In this document: positions 41,879 through 50,388 of the stretch, one piece after another
Numbering within the stretch: position 1 is the first letter of the stretch
Layout: each line of letters opens with the position of its first letter
Notes under the pieces: model-generated
Seen by the model: the letters and a program-made list of their open reading frames with translations, nothing else
Database searches by the model: none
Told to the model about the DNA's origin: nothing
Origin: Anaerococcus sp. AGMB09787
GTDB taxonomy: Bacteria > Bacillota > Clostridia > Tissierellales > Peptoniphilaceae
Direction of reading: 5' to 3'
Assembly (NCBI RefSeq): GCF_022808955.1
Contig: NZ_JAKZEY010000051.1
Location: 1-64,000 of the forward strand
DNA length: 64,000 nt
Translations under genes and position numbers: made by a program

Positions 41879-43183
41879 ATGAATAAGTTTAGTTCAAAAA
41901 TTGGTTTTGTCTTGACGGCAGTTGGTTCGGCTGTTGGTATGGCAAATGTATGGGGCTTTCCTTACAAGTTCCAAGAGGGTGGCTCGGTTTTTTTAATATT
42001 TTATTTGATATTTATTGGCTTGTTTTCCTATGTAGGTCTATCAAGTGAGTTTGCCATCGGAAGGTATGCTGGTACTGGAACCCTTGGAGCCTATGAGAAG
42101 GCCTTTACTAGTAGGAATAAAAATAGCAAGCTTGGCAAATTTATTGGGTTTATTCCCCTCGCTGGATCGCTTTTGATAGCCATTGGTTATTCTGTTATAG
42201 TGGCCTATGTTTGTAAGGCCCTCTTTAATTCCCTCACAGGGGAGCTAATGGAGGTCAATACGACTCAATGGTTTGAGTCATTTTCCAATAATGATTATTC
42301 TGTTGTTGCTTTCCACCTTATAGTAATAGTCTTAACCCTTATTACCTGTATAGGAGGAGCTACTACCATAGAGAAGTCTAATAAGATAATGATGCCTATA
42401 TTTTTTGTTTTATTTTTGGTCTTAGCCATTAGAATTTTGACCTTGGATAATGCCATCGAGGGCTATAAGTATATGTTTAGATTTGATAAGGATGCCCTAT
42501 CCTTAAAGACGGTAGTTGCTGCCATGGGCCAGGCCTTCTTTTCCCTTTCTGTAACTGGTAGTGGAATGATAGTTTGTGGAGCCTACCTAAGCAAGAAGGA
42601 AGATATAGTATCAGCCAGTAAGCTTACAGGCCTCCTTGATACCATAGCCTCCTTGCTATCATCTTGTGTAATAATCCCTGCTATTATGATCTTTAGCATG
42701 GACCAAGTTGGTGGACCTGGCTTACTATTTCAAGTCTTACCTACTATCCTTCAAAATATGTTTTTAGGAAGGCTCTTTGCCATAATCCTTTACCTAGCTG
42801 TAATAGTAGCTGGCATATCATCCCTCCAAAATATGTTCGAGGTAGTGGCAGAGTCCTTGATGAAGAGATTTCCAAAAATCAAGAGAAACCTAGCCCTACT
42901 TCTTATAGGTATTATAGTATTTGGCATAGGTGTAAATATGGAAACTATCAACAAGTGGGGACCTTTTATGGACATAGTATCCATATATATAATCCCAATC
43001 GGTGCAAGTATCGGAGCCTTCACATGGTTCTATGTCTTTGCCAAGGATAAACTCCTAAAGGAAATCAACCTATCAGCCAAGAAGACCTACGGAGACACCT
43101 GGTATAAGATAGGCAAATTCGCCTACACACCAATCGCCATAATCCTATGTATCTTGGCCTTGGTATTTAAAATTTCTTTCTAA
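41879..43183 (+). CDS. sodium-dependent transporter, NSS family (second copy)
   Basis: A 434-aa symporter very similar to the one at 20206-21510, sharing FLTAVGSAVGMANVWGFPYK-type TM1, VGLSSEFAIGR, AMGQAFFSLSxTGSxMxVCGAY, KWGPFMDIVSIYIIPI and KKTYGDTWY. Start ATG has a canonical AAGGAG site 7 bases upstream. The two are clear paralogues. The substrate is likely an amino acid or related amine but cannot be deduced. It is monocistronic with its own terminator. Confidence 0.93.
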   Translation: MNKFSSKIGFVLTAVGSAVGMANVWGFPYKFQEGGSVFLIFYLIFIGLFSYVGLSSEFAIGRYAGTGTLGAYEKAFTSRNKNSKLGKFIGFIPLAGSLLIAIGYSVIVAYVCKALFNSLTGELMEVNTTQWFESFSNNDYSVVAFHLIVIVLTLITCIGGATTIEKSNKIMMPIFFVLFLVLAIRILTLDNAIEGYKYMFRFDKDALSLKTVVAAMGQAFFSLSVTGSGMIVCGAYLSKKEDIVSASKLTGLLDTIASLLSSCVIIPAIMIFSMDQVGGPGLLFQVLPTILQNMFLGRLFAIILYLAVIVAGISSLQNMFEVVAESLMKRFPKIKRNLALLLIGIIVFGIGVNMETINKWGPFMDIVSIYIIPIGASIGAFTWFYVFAKDKLLKEINLSAKKTYGDTWYKIGKFAYTPIAIILCILALVFKISF

Positions 43184-43205
43184 AATAATCCTTTCATATA
43201 AAAAT

Positions 43206-43250
43206 AAGGGACTCTCGCAGGTTGATTATTCTTGCAAGAGTCCCTTTTGT
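43206..43250. terminator. bidirectional terminator between NSS gene and deoR-type gene
   Basis: Perfect AAGGGACTCT/AGAGTCCCTT arms with additional CGCA/TTGC pairing, T- and A-rich on both sides, between convergent genes. Confidence 0.88.
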
Positions 43251-43271
43251 AATAGAAAATTAATAAGAAAA

Positions 43272-44039
43272 TTATTGCCAAATAACGTCAGTGAAGGGTT
43301 TTAAACTTTTGATAAATTCATCATCTGGTTTTTTGTCTGTAACTATATAATCAAATTGGGTTGGCTTGTAATTAGATACAAAAGATTTTTTATAAAACTT
43401 CGAAGAGTCAGCCATAAGTACCTTAACGCTTGAATTTTGTAGCATGATTTTCTTGATCTCAGCAAGGTCATTATCAGCCTCGTAAACATTTAAATTATCT
43501 AGGCACTTGCAAGATATAAAGACATAATCAGCATAAAAGGACTTTAAAAAATCATAAACTTGAAGGCCTACTAGGGAATAGCTGTTAAACTTGAGGGTCC
43601 CACCTGATAATAGGCACTTAACATTAGAGTTATCGTATAAATTTTTGGCTATTTCTATACTATTGGTCAAGACGACTAATTGCTTATAATTTTTAAAATA
43701 CTTGGTCAAGTAATTTGTTGTGCTTGAGTCATCTAAATATATTGACAGGTCATCTTTTAAGAAATACTTATCGCACAAGTTAGCTATATATTGTTTCTCA
43801 TCGACATTCCTATTTTGCCTAATAAAGCTAGAATATTCGCTATTGGTATTGGAAGAAAGGGTAACCCCTCCTCTAATTTTTTTAAGAAAGCCAGCACTTT
43901 CCAGGTAATTTATATCCCTCCTTAGGGTTGACTCGGAACTATATATTTTTTTGCTAAGATCTTTTATACTAATTGTTTTTTCTTCAGTTAGAATAGATTT
44001 TATTTTTTCGTATCTTTCCTGTGGTATCATACTTAACAA
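43272..44039 (-). CDS. DeoR-family transcriptional regulator
   Basis: A 255-aa repressor. The N-terminal winged helix (residues about 5-60) has the family pattern ERYEKIKSILTEEKTISIKD, then SESTLRRDINYLE and LKKIRGGV. The C-terminal sensor domain (about 80-250) has YLDDSSTTNYL, VVLTNSIEIA, LLSGGTL, DYVFISC and MADSSKF, as in regulators that bind phosphorylated sugars. It is divergent from the amino-sugar operon and the 147-bp gap between them holds repeated TTTTGAAA operators, so it most likely represses that operon and itself, with a sugar phosphate intermediate as inducer. Confidence 0.92.
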   Translation of the reverse strand: MLSMIPQERYEKIKSILTEEKTISIKDLSKKIYSSESTLRRDINYLESAGFLKKIRGGVTLSSNTNSEYSSFIRQNRNVDEKQYIANLCDKYFLKDDLSIYLDDSSTTNYLTKYFKNYKQLVVLTNSIEIAKNLYDNSNVKCLLSGGTLKFNSYSLVGLQVYDFLKSFYADYVFISCKCLDNLNVYEADNDLAEIKKIMLQNSSVKVLMADSSKFYKKSFVSNYKPTQFDYIVTDKKPDDEFIKSLKPFTDVIWQ

Positions 44040-44044
44040 TCCTC

Positions 44045-44088
44045 TTTTGAAAAATTTTGAAAACTTTTGAAATTATTATACTTCAAAA
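44045..44088. promoter_or_regulatory. DeoR-type operator: three 10-bp-spaced TTTTGAAA repeats
   Basis: TTTTGAAA begins at 44045, 44055 and 44065, exactly one helical turn apart, and an inverted TTCAAAA lies at 44082-44088. Such AT-rich repeats are typical operators of DeoR-family repressors. The array lies directly upstream of the repressor's own start. Confidence 0.6.
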
Positions 44089-44118
44089 AAAGGTTTTTTT
44101 CCATTGTGACTTCTAAAT

Positions 44119-44147
44119 TTGCGATGTTTCTTATAATCTGTTATATT
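44119..44147 (+). promoter_or_regulatory. candidate promoter of the amino-sugar operon
   Basis: TTGCGA and TATATT separated by 17 bases, followed by a perfect palindrome (AGTTAATA-GGGT-TATTAACT, 44162-44181) between the promoter and the first gene. That palindrome could be another operator. Confidence 0.5.
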
Positions 44148-44212
44148 ATAGTTAATAGAAGAGTTAATAGGGTTATTAACTGCTTATGAAAATATTTGCA
44201 TTGGAGGATGAG

Positions 44213-44986
44213 ATGAACAATCATAAAAAGAAAAAGGTCATAAATGATAAAGTTTGGATCTTAATATCAATAGCCATAGCATTTCTTGTATGGTATTTGC
44301 TATCAATTGGAGAAGTCACTCAAAGAAGTTTCCCTTTTATAGACAAGGTTGTTAATGCTATTGGCAAAATGGTTGAAAGAGGAGTACTTTTTCAAGATAT
44401 TAAAAGTTCATTATTATGTGTAGTTGCAGGATTCTCTTTGGGATTTGTAACTTCTTTACCAATTGCTTTCCTAATGGCATGGTATAAGCCAGTTCAAAAA
44501 ATTCTTGAACCATGGATCAATTTTATTAGAAATATACCAGCACTAGGTTATGCTCCACTACTAGTAATTACTTTTGGTGTTGGTAAGAAACCTGCTATTA
44601 TACTTATTTGGATTGCTACCTTTATGACTATGAGTATCACTATTTATCAAGGAATTAAAAATATCGATGTAACTTTGATAAAGGCCGCAAGGGTTTTGGG
44701 GGCTAGTGACAAGGACATATTCTTCAAAATAATTTGTCCAGCAGTAGTTCCTTTTATAATAACAGCCGTAAGACTTGGACTAAGTGCTGCACTTACTACG
44801 TTATTAGCTGCTGAGTCAACAGGCGCACAAGCTGGTATTGGTATGAGAATTAGATCTCTATCAAATTCATTCGAGTCAGATGGTATGCTAATGTACATAA
44901 TTTTACTTGGTATAATAGGATTGATTTTAGTTAAAATTACAGATTTCATTGAAAGGAGACTAACAGGGTGGCAAGAGAAGATTTAG
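44213..44986 (+). CDS. ABC transporter permease, SsuC/TauC-like
   Basis: ATG 44213 with TTGGAGG at 7 bases is preferred over the upstream ATG 44186, giving 257 aa. It has six membrane segments and the EAA-type loop LIKAARVLGASDKDIFFKII typical of the TauC/SsuC/ThiX group (BPD_transp_1). It is the membrane part of the importer with the next two genes. The known family imports sulfonates, nitrate, cyanate, pyrimidines and other small organic compounds, so the name should not be read as proof of sulfonate uptake. Confidence 0.9.
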   Translation: MNNHKKKKVINDKVWILISIAIAFLVWYLLSIGEVTQRSFPFIDKVVNAIGKMVERGVLFQDIKSSLLCVVAGFSLGFVTSLPIAFLMAWYKPVQKILEPWINFIRNIPALGYAPLLVITFGVGKKPAIILIWIATFMTMSITIYQGIKNIDVTLIKAARVLGASDKDIFFKIICPAVVPFIITAVRLGLSAALTTLLAAESTGAQAGIGMRIRSLSNSFESDGMLMYIILLGIIGLILVKITDFIERRLTGWQEKI

Positions 44987-45759
44987 ATGTCAAACTAAAA
45001 ATTGATAATGTGTATAAGGAATACACTACTAGAAAGGGCAAGGTGATAGCCCTAAATGGTGTAAATTTAGATATCAAAGAAAATGAATTTATTTGTGTAG
45101 TTGGGCCATCAGGCTGTGGAAAATCAACCCTACTAAATAATATAGCGGGGCTTGATACACCTACTTCAGGTACTATCTACCTTGATGGTAAACCAATAGA
45201 AGGTACTGGTGTAGAAAGGGGAGTTGTCTTCCAACAATATGCACTATTTCCTTGGAGAACAGTTCTAAAGAATGTAATGTTTGGACTAGAGATCAAAAAC
45301 GTTCCTAAGGATGAAGCTGAGCAAATAGCTAGGAAGTATATAAAATCTGTAGGACTTGAAGGCTTTGAAGATTCTTATCCAAAGGAACTTTCTGGAGGTA
45401 TGAAGCAAAGGGTAGCTATAGCTAGGGCCTATGCTGTAAATCCAGAAGTCCTATTGATGGATGAGCCATTTGGAGCCTTGGATGCCCAAACCAGAGTCCA
45501 ACTCCAACAAGAGCTACTTAATACATGGCAAAATGAAAAGAAAACTTGCTTCTTTATAACCCACGATGTAGAAGAAGCTGTTATACTAGCTCAAAGAGTT
45601 GTAATAATGAGTGCAAGACCAGGAAGGATAAAGAGAATAGTTGATATAGATATTCCTTATCCTAGAACACAAGAGATAAAGACTTCACCAAGGTTTGTAG
45701 AACTTAAAAATGAGATTTGGGATGAAGTATATCAAGAATTTTTGGAAGTAAGAAAATAA
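44968..45759 (+). CDS. ABC transporter ATPase, SsuB/TauB-like
   Basis: A 263-aa ATPase starting with GTG inside the permease gene (19-base overlap) after GAAAGGAGA. Walker A GPSGCGKST, Q-loop VFQQYALFPWRTV, signature LSGGMKQR, Walker B VLLMDEPFGALD and the H-loop FITHDVEEAV are all present. VEEAVxLAxRVxxMSARPGRI is typical of the TauB/SsuB subgroup. Confidence 0.94.
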   Translation: MAREDLDVKLKIDNVYKEYTTRKGKVIALNGVNLDIKENEFICVVGPSGCGKSTLLNNIAGLDTPTSGTIYLDGKPIEGTGVERGVVFQQYALFPWRTVLKNVMFGLEIKNVPKDEAEQIARKYIKSVGLEGFEDSYPKELSGGMKQRVAIARAYAVNPEVLLMDEPFGALDAQTRVQLQQELLNTWQNEKKTCFFITHDVEEAVILAQRVVIMSARPGRIKRIVDIDIPYPRTQEIKTSPRFVELKNEIWDEVYQEFLEVRK

Positions 45760-45778
45760 AAATATAAAGGAGAAAATT

Positions 45779-46864
45779 ATGAAAAAAATGGTTAAACTTA
45801 TGGCGATGGCAGCTGCAGTATTTACACTAACTGCATGTGGTGGATCAGGTAACGAGGCTCAAGAAGCTCCTAATGAAGCTAGCACTCCAGAAAATGTTAG
45901 CGTAGAAGAAAACGCAGAAGCACCTAGTGGTGAAGAAACTGAAGCAGCTACAGAAGAAAACAAGGAAACAGTGGACTTAAATGTTGCCTACATGCCTAAC
46001 TATGCATCACTTTGGCACTTGGTAACAGCAGTAGATAAAGGATTCTTTGAAGAAGAAGGACTCAATGTAACATTAACAGAATTTGCTGATGGTCCATCGG
46101 AGATAGCAGCTATGGAAGGTGGAAGTGTTGATATAGCATATATAGGCCATGGTGCTCACAAACTAGCAATCGAAGGCAATGCAAATATCATAGTTCCTTC
46201 ATCAGTTCATAATACTGACAAAATAACAGTCCTTCCTGATAGTGGTATAGAAAAAATTGAAGATATCAAGGGCAAGAAAATAGCTTATACAGCTGGATCA
46301 TCATCAGAGACAGCCCTAACAAGTGCCTTATCTAAGGCAGGTCTAACTATGGAAGATATTGACCCATACGAAATGGATGCTACAAACATGGTTGCTGCTA
46401 TGATGAGTGGATCAGTAGATGCTTGTACTGCTTGGAACCCATACGATTCTCAAATATTAGAAAATGTCGAAGGATCAAAACAAATTGAATTTGCGACAGA
46501 TTCAGTTAACCTATCAAGTTTTATCGCTCTTCCAAAATATGTTGAAGAAAATAGAGACATCGTCCTAAGATTCTCTAGAGCAATATATAAGGCTATGGAA
46601 TTCTCATCTAAAGAAGAAAATTGGGATTATGCAGTAGGTCTATATGCTAAGCAAACAGCTAAAGACAAAGAGGCTTCTATGGTTGAAACTTCAGATGCTA
46701 CTTGGTTCTCAGCAGAAGATGTTAAAACAGGCATAGAAGATGGCACAATGAAAGAATACTACGAAAAACAACAAAAAATGTTTATAGACAGTGGTGACGT
46801 AGCTGAAGAAAGACCTGTTGAAGAATACGTAGAATTTGATCTAATGAAAGAAGCTTTGGAATAA
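45779..46864 (+). CDS. substrate-binding lipoprotein, TauA/SsuA/NMT1-like
   Basis: A 361-aa binding protein. Signal peptide with lipobox LTAC, cleaved before Cys 20, so it is anchored outside the membrane. Residues about 21-62 are an acidic low-complexity linker (rich in E, A, P, N). The binding domain from 65 on has VAYMPNYASLWHLVTAVDKG, FFEEEGLNVTL, GSVDIAYIGHGAH and TAWNPYDSQILE, the pattern of TauA/NMT1-type proteins. The ligand is unknown; downstream enzymes suggest a sugar-derived compound, which would be unusual for this protein family. Confidence 0.9.
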   Translation: MKKMVKLMAMAAAVFTLTACGGSGNEAQEAPNEASTPENVSVEENAEAPSGEETEAATEENKETVDLNVAYMPNYASLWHLVTAVDKGFFEEEGLNVTLTEFADGPSEIAAMEGGSVDIAYIGHGAHKLAIEGNANIIVPSSVHNTDKITVLPDSGIEKIEDIKGKKIAYTAGSSSETALTSALSKAGLTMEDIDPYEMDATNMVAAMMSGSVDACTAWNPYDSQILENVEGSKQIEFATDSVNLSSFIALPKYVEENRDIVLRFSRAIYKAMEFSSKEENWDYAVGLYAKQTAKDKEASMVETSDATWFSAEDVKTGIEDGTMKEYYEKQQKMFIDSGDVAEERPVEEYVEFDLMKEALE

Positions 46865-46951
46865 TATTTGAATTTGATCTATAAAGAAATGATGGGAAGA
46901 TTTTTATAATCTTCCTATTATATTGACAAATAGAAGAAATTAGGAGATAAA

Positions 46952-48046
46952 ATGACATTAGTTAAAGGAAAAGACTTACTCAAAGAGGCTGAAGAGAGGG
47001 CCTATGGACAAGCTGCTTTCAATATAAATTTTGTAGATCAGGTTGATTCAGCCATTGAAATCCACGAAATATTGCACGCACCCTTGATACTACAAGTTGC
47101 AGATCCGGCCCTTGGATTTTTTGGGGGAGGATATGATTTCAAGAATTCAACCCTAGAGCAAAAGAAGAGGGGAGCCAAGATAATAGCTGACTATGTGAGG
47201 GATAAGGCAGAGAAAACTGATATACCAGTAGCCCTCCACCTAGACCATGGAAGAAACTTTGAAACCTGCAAGGCTTGTATAGATGCTGGCTTTACTTCAG
47301 TCATGTATGATGGTTCATCCCTACCATTTGAGGAGAACATAGAAAATACAAAAGAAGTAGTAGACTACGCAAAAGAATATGGTGTAAGCGTAGAAGCAGA
47401 ACTAGGGGTTTTGGCAGGAGTAGAAGATAACGTAGTTGCCAAAAACTCTACATACACTAATCCCTTGGAAGCACTAGAATTTGTAAGGAGAACAGGAGTT
47501 GACTACCTAGCAATATCTTACGGTACAAAACATGGCTCCAATAAGGGTAAAGACGTAAACTTGAGTACAGACATAGTAACTGCTATAAAACAATTATTCT
47601 TATTTAACGATATAGATTGTCAACTAGTATCTCACGGATCATCCACAGTTCCAAAATATATTGTAAAAGATTTGATGAATTATGGTTTAGACCTATCAGG
47701 TAGTGAAGGAATTAAAATATCCCAAATTAAAAAAGCTATAAAGGCTGGTATCAATAAGATAAATATCGATACAGATATAAGGATGGCAACAACTAGAAAT
47801 ATCCTTAGTTTGCTAAAGAAAAATCCTGAATTATTAGAAGATGAAAGATATAAATTTGTAGCTAATTATTTGAAAGATAATCCTAATGATATAGATCCTA
47901 GATCATCCCTCAAATATTTTATGAATGAAGTTAGCCAAGGCCTAGGTGAAAAAGATCAGGACCTCAAAAAGGCTATGAAGGATGGGGTCTTTGAGATAAT
48001 GGGTCAAATTATAGTTTTATTTAACCAAGTAGGCAAGGCTAATTAA
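46952..48046 (+). CDS. class II fructose-bisphosphate aldolase-like protein
   Basis: A 364-aa zinc-dependent aldolase of the FBA/tagatose-bisphosphate class. Zinc-binding His in LHLDHG, the acidic VEAELGVLAG block, AISYGTKHG, LVSHGSSTVPK and the phosphate-binding INKINIDTDIR are visible. It is longer than the typical 285-310 aa form, with a C-terminal extension after about 310 and an insertion around 60 (FFGGGYDFKNSTLEQKKRG). It probably splits fructose 1,6-bisphosphate, or a related ketose phosphate, in this operon. Sugar specificity cannot be read from sequence. Confidence 0.85.
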   Translation: MTLVKGKDLLKEAEERAYGQAAFNINFVDQVDSAIEIHEILHAPLILQVADPALGFFGGGYDFKNSTLEQKKRGAKIIADYVRDKAEKTDIPVALHLDHGRNFETCKACIDAGFTSVMYDGSSLPFEENIENTKEVVDYAKEYGVSVEAELGVLAGVEDNVVAKNSTYTNPLEALEFVRRTGVDYLAISYGTKHGSNKGKDVNLSTDIVTAIKQLFLFNDIDCQLVSHGSSTVPKYIVKDLMNYGLDLSGSEGIKISQIKKAIKAGINKINIDTDIRMATTRNILSLLKKNPELLEDERYKFVANYLKDNPNDIDPRSSLKYFMNEVSQGLGEKDQDLKKAMKDGVFEIMGQIIVLFNQVGKAN

Positions 48047-48048
48047 AG

Positions 48049-48897
48049 ATGGAGAATAAAATGAAACATATTCATTTAAATTTAAAAAGATTTGATATAA
48101 AGAAGGAATATGGTGGGGTAAATACCAATGATGATATAAATCAATGGGCTAGCTCTATAATAAAAGCTAGTGAAGCTGAATTAAAGAAGATAGCTTGCGA
48201 AAAAGATGTAGAATTTACAATGTATTTCCCAGAAATTCATCTTCTTAATGCTATAAATGCTAGGCAAGATTCCAAATCTTTTTCAATAGGCTGCCAAGGA
48301 GTCTATGAAGAAGACTCTTCAGTAGGTGGAAATTTTGGAGCCTTTACAAGCCATAGGACAGGAAATTCTATGAGGCAAGCGGGAGTTGATTCAGTAATAA
48401 TAGGACATTTGGAAGAAAGACTTGGTCTAAAGAATGTCCTAAAGGAAGGGTCAGTGATAGACTTCTCTAGTGTAAACAGGATACTAAATAAGAGAGTAAA
48501 AAAAGCAGTTGAAAGTGGACTCAAAGTCTTATTTTGCATAGGTGAGACCCTAGAAGAAAGAGATAATTGGAAGGAAGTACTAAAAGAAGCTATTGAAGTC
48601 GGACTTTCTGATGTAGGAAGAGAAAATATTATTATAGCTTACGAACCTGCCTGGGCAATAGGACCAGGTAAGGTACCACCTACTAGCCAAGAGATAAAAG
48701 AAATTGTAGACTATATTAAAAGCGTTGATAGTAGTTTGGAAGTTCTATATGGTGGAGGACTCAAAAAGGACAATGCCAAGGACTTATCAGAAATAGAATC
48801 TCTCGATGGTGGACTAATAGCTTTAACCCGATTTAGTGGAGATATAGGATTTTATACAGACGAATATTTAGAAATTATAAGAGAGTTTTTATATTAA
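48049..48897 (+). CDS. divergent triose-phosphate isomerase family protein
   Basis: 282 aa against about 250 for housekeeping TPI. The active site is recognisable: Asn/Lys in HLNLKRFD (for NWKMN), His in VIIGHLEER (for GHSERR) and Glu in IAYEPAWAIGPGKVPPT. The C-terminal phosphate loop is altered: YGGGLKKDNA instead of YGGSV, and RFSGDIGF in place of GGASL. Divergent TPI copies in catabolic operons can isomerise other short sugar phosphates, such as tetrulose phosphates, so simple TPI activity is likely but not assured. It overlaps no neighbour but is two bases from the aldolase gene. Confidence 0.8.
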   Translation: MENKMKHIHLNLKRFDIKKEYGGVNTNDDINQWASSIIKASEAELKKIACEKDVEFTMYFPEIHLLNAINARQDSKSFSIGCQGVYEEDSSVGGNFGAFTSHRTGNSMRQAGVDSVIIGHLEERLGLKNVLKEGSVIDFSSVNRILNKRVKKAVESGLKVLFCIGETLEERDNWKEVLKEAIEVGLSDVGRENIIIAYEPAWAIGPGKVPPTSQEIKEIVDYIKSVDSSLEVLYGGGLKKDNAKDLSEIESLDGGLIALTRFSGDIGFYTDEYLEIIREFLY

Positions 48898-48908
48898 AGG
48901 AGCAAAAA

Positions 48909-50387
48909 ATGAAGTTAGAATTTGAATACGGTAATGGTATGATGAGCGCAAATTTACCAGATAATACTGATGTATTTATTCCTGGTGAGACTGTAAAAGA
49001 TCCTCCTTATATACCTGAAGATAAATTAGAAGAAGCATACTTAGAATCTTTACACAATCCTGAAGGAAATATAAAACCTATAAGTGAATTAGCAAATAAA
49101 GATACCAAAGTTACAATAATATTTCCTGATATAGTAAAGGGAGGATTACAAGAAACTTCCCATAGAAAATTATCTATTAAGTTAATATTAGAAGAGCTAA
49201 AAGAAGCAGGAGTTAAGAAAGAAAATATCTTATTAATTTGTTCAAATGGTCTACATCCAAAGAATACAAGGGAAGAAATTTATTCAATATTGGGAAAAGA
49301 AATTTTTGATGAATTCTGGTACACAAACCAAATTATAAACCATGATAGTGAAGACTATGAGCACATGGTATATCTTGGCAAGACAAAAGAACATGGGGAT
49401 GATGTTTGGCTAAATAAATATGTTTATGATAGTGACATAGCTATACTAATCGGTCATAGTCAAGGTAACCCTTATGGTGGATATTCAGGAGGCTATAAAC
49501 ATTGTGCTACTGGATTAAACCATTGGACTTCCATAGCTAGCCACCATGTACCTCAAGTTATGCATAGGGATGATTTTACACCAGTAAATAATAATTCCTT
49601 GATGAGACATAAATTTGATGAGATTGGTTACCATATGGAAAAATCTATGGGTCATCATTTCTTCTGCTGTGATGCTGTTTTAGACACTTACTCTAGACAA
49701 ATTGAGATCCATTCAGGTACAGCAGCTGCAGTACAAGAAAGCTGTTGGAAAATGGCAAATAAGAGAACTTATGTTCCTTTTGCTGAGAAAAAATATAATG
49801 TAATGGTATTTGGACTACCTCAAAACTTCCACTATGGAAATGGTATGGGAACTAACCCTATTATGCTTATGCAAGCTATATCAGCTCAAGTAGTAAGACA
49901 TAAGAGGGTTATGGCTGATAATTGTGTAATAATTGCTTCATCAAAATGTGACGGCTTCTTTAATGATATGCGTTGGCCATATCTAAGAGAGTTATATGAT
50001 ATATACCAAGGTAATTATATGCAAACATTGCCTGATCTAAATAGATTAGGAAGATACTTTGCAACAAACGAAGAATATATTAGAAAATATAGGTTTGCTA
50101 ATGCCTTCCACCCATTCCACGGATTTTCTATGATATCTAGTGCCCACATAGCTGAGAAAAACACAGCTGCTATCTATATAGTAGGAGCACAAGAGCCAGG
50201 ATATGCAAGGGGTATGGGACTTAAAACAAGAGCTACTTTTGAAGATGCCCTAGAAGATGCTAAAAAAATCGTAGGAGATAATCCTAATATCTTAGCACTT
50301 CCAAAAACATTCAAACTATCAGCTGTTCACCTTATGATGAAGGATGATGAGTATCCTACAACACCAGATTATAAGGAATTTAAATAA
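48909..50387 (+). CDS. LarA-like (nickel-pincer racemase/epimerase superfamily) protein
   Basis: A 492-aa LarA homologue. LarA racemises lactate with a nickel-pincer nucleotide tethered to Lys184. Here the matching Lys is K197 in GGYSGGYKHC; other recognisable positions are D74 (FPDIVKGG), H116 (SNGLHPKNTREE) and H145 (INHDSED). The DHTRP block of LarA is changed, with VKG in place of TRP, and the protein is about 70 residues longer, pointing to another 2-hydroxy-acid or sugar-acid substrate. Maturation would need LarB, LarC and LarE, which are not in the window. Placed between TPI-like and PFK-like genes, its role in the pathway is unknown. Confidence 0.72.
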   Translation: MKLEFEYGNGMMSANLPDNTDVFIPGETVKDPPYIPEDKLEEAYLESLHNPEGNIKPISELANKDTKVTIIFPDIVKGGLQETSHRKLSIKLILEELKEAGVKKENILLICSNGLHPKNTREEIYSILGKEIFDEFWYTNQIINHDSEDYEHMVYLGKTKEHGDDVWLNKYVYDSDIAILIGHSQGNPYGGYSGGYKHCATGLNHWTSIASHHVPQVMHRDDFTPVNNNSLMRHKFDEIGYHMEKSMGHHFFCCDAVLDTYSRQIEIHSGTAAAVQESCWKMANKRTYVPFAEKKYNVMVFGLPQNFHYGNGMGTNPIMLMQAISAQVVRHKRVMADNCVIIASSKCDGFFNDMRWPYLRELYDIYQGNYMQTLPDLNRLGRYFATNEEYIRKYRFANAFHPFHGFSMISSAHIAEKNTAAIYIVGAQEPGYARGMGLKTRATFEDALEDAKKIVGDNPNILALPKTFKLSAVHLMMKDDEYPTTPDYKEFK

Positions 50388-50388
50388 T

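Noticed and set aside
44213..46864. Calling the importer a sulfonate/taurine transporter
   Set aside because: SsuABC/TauABC-like sequence covers many ligands, and no sulfonatase or sulfite-handling gene is present.
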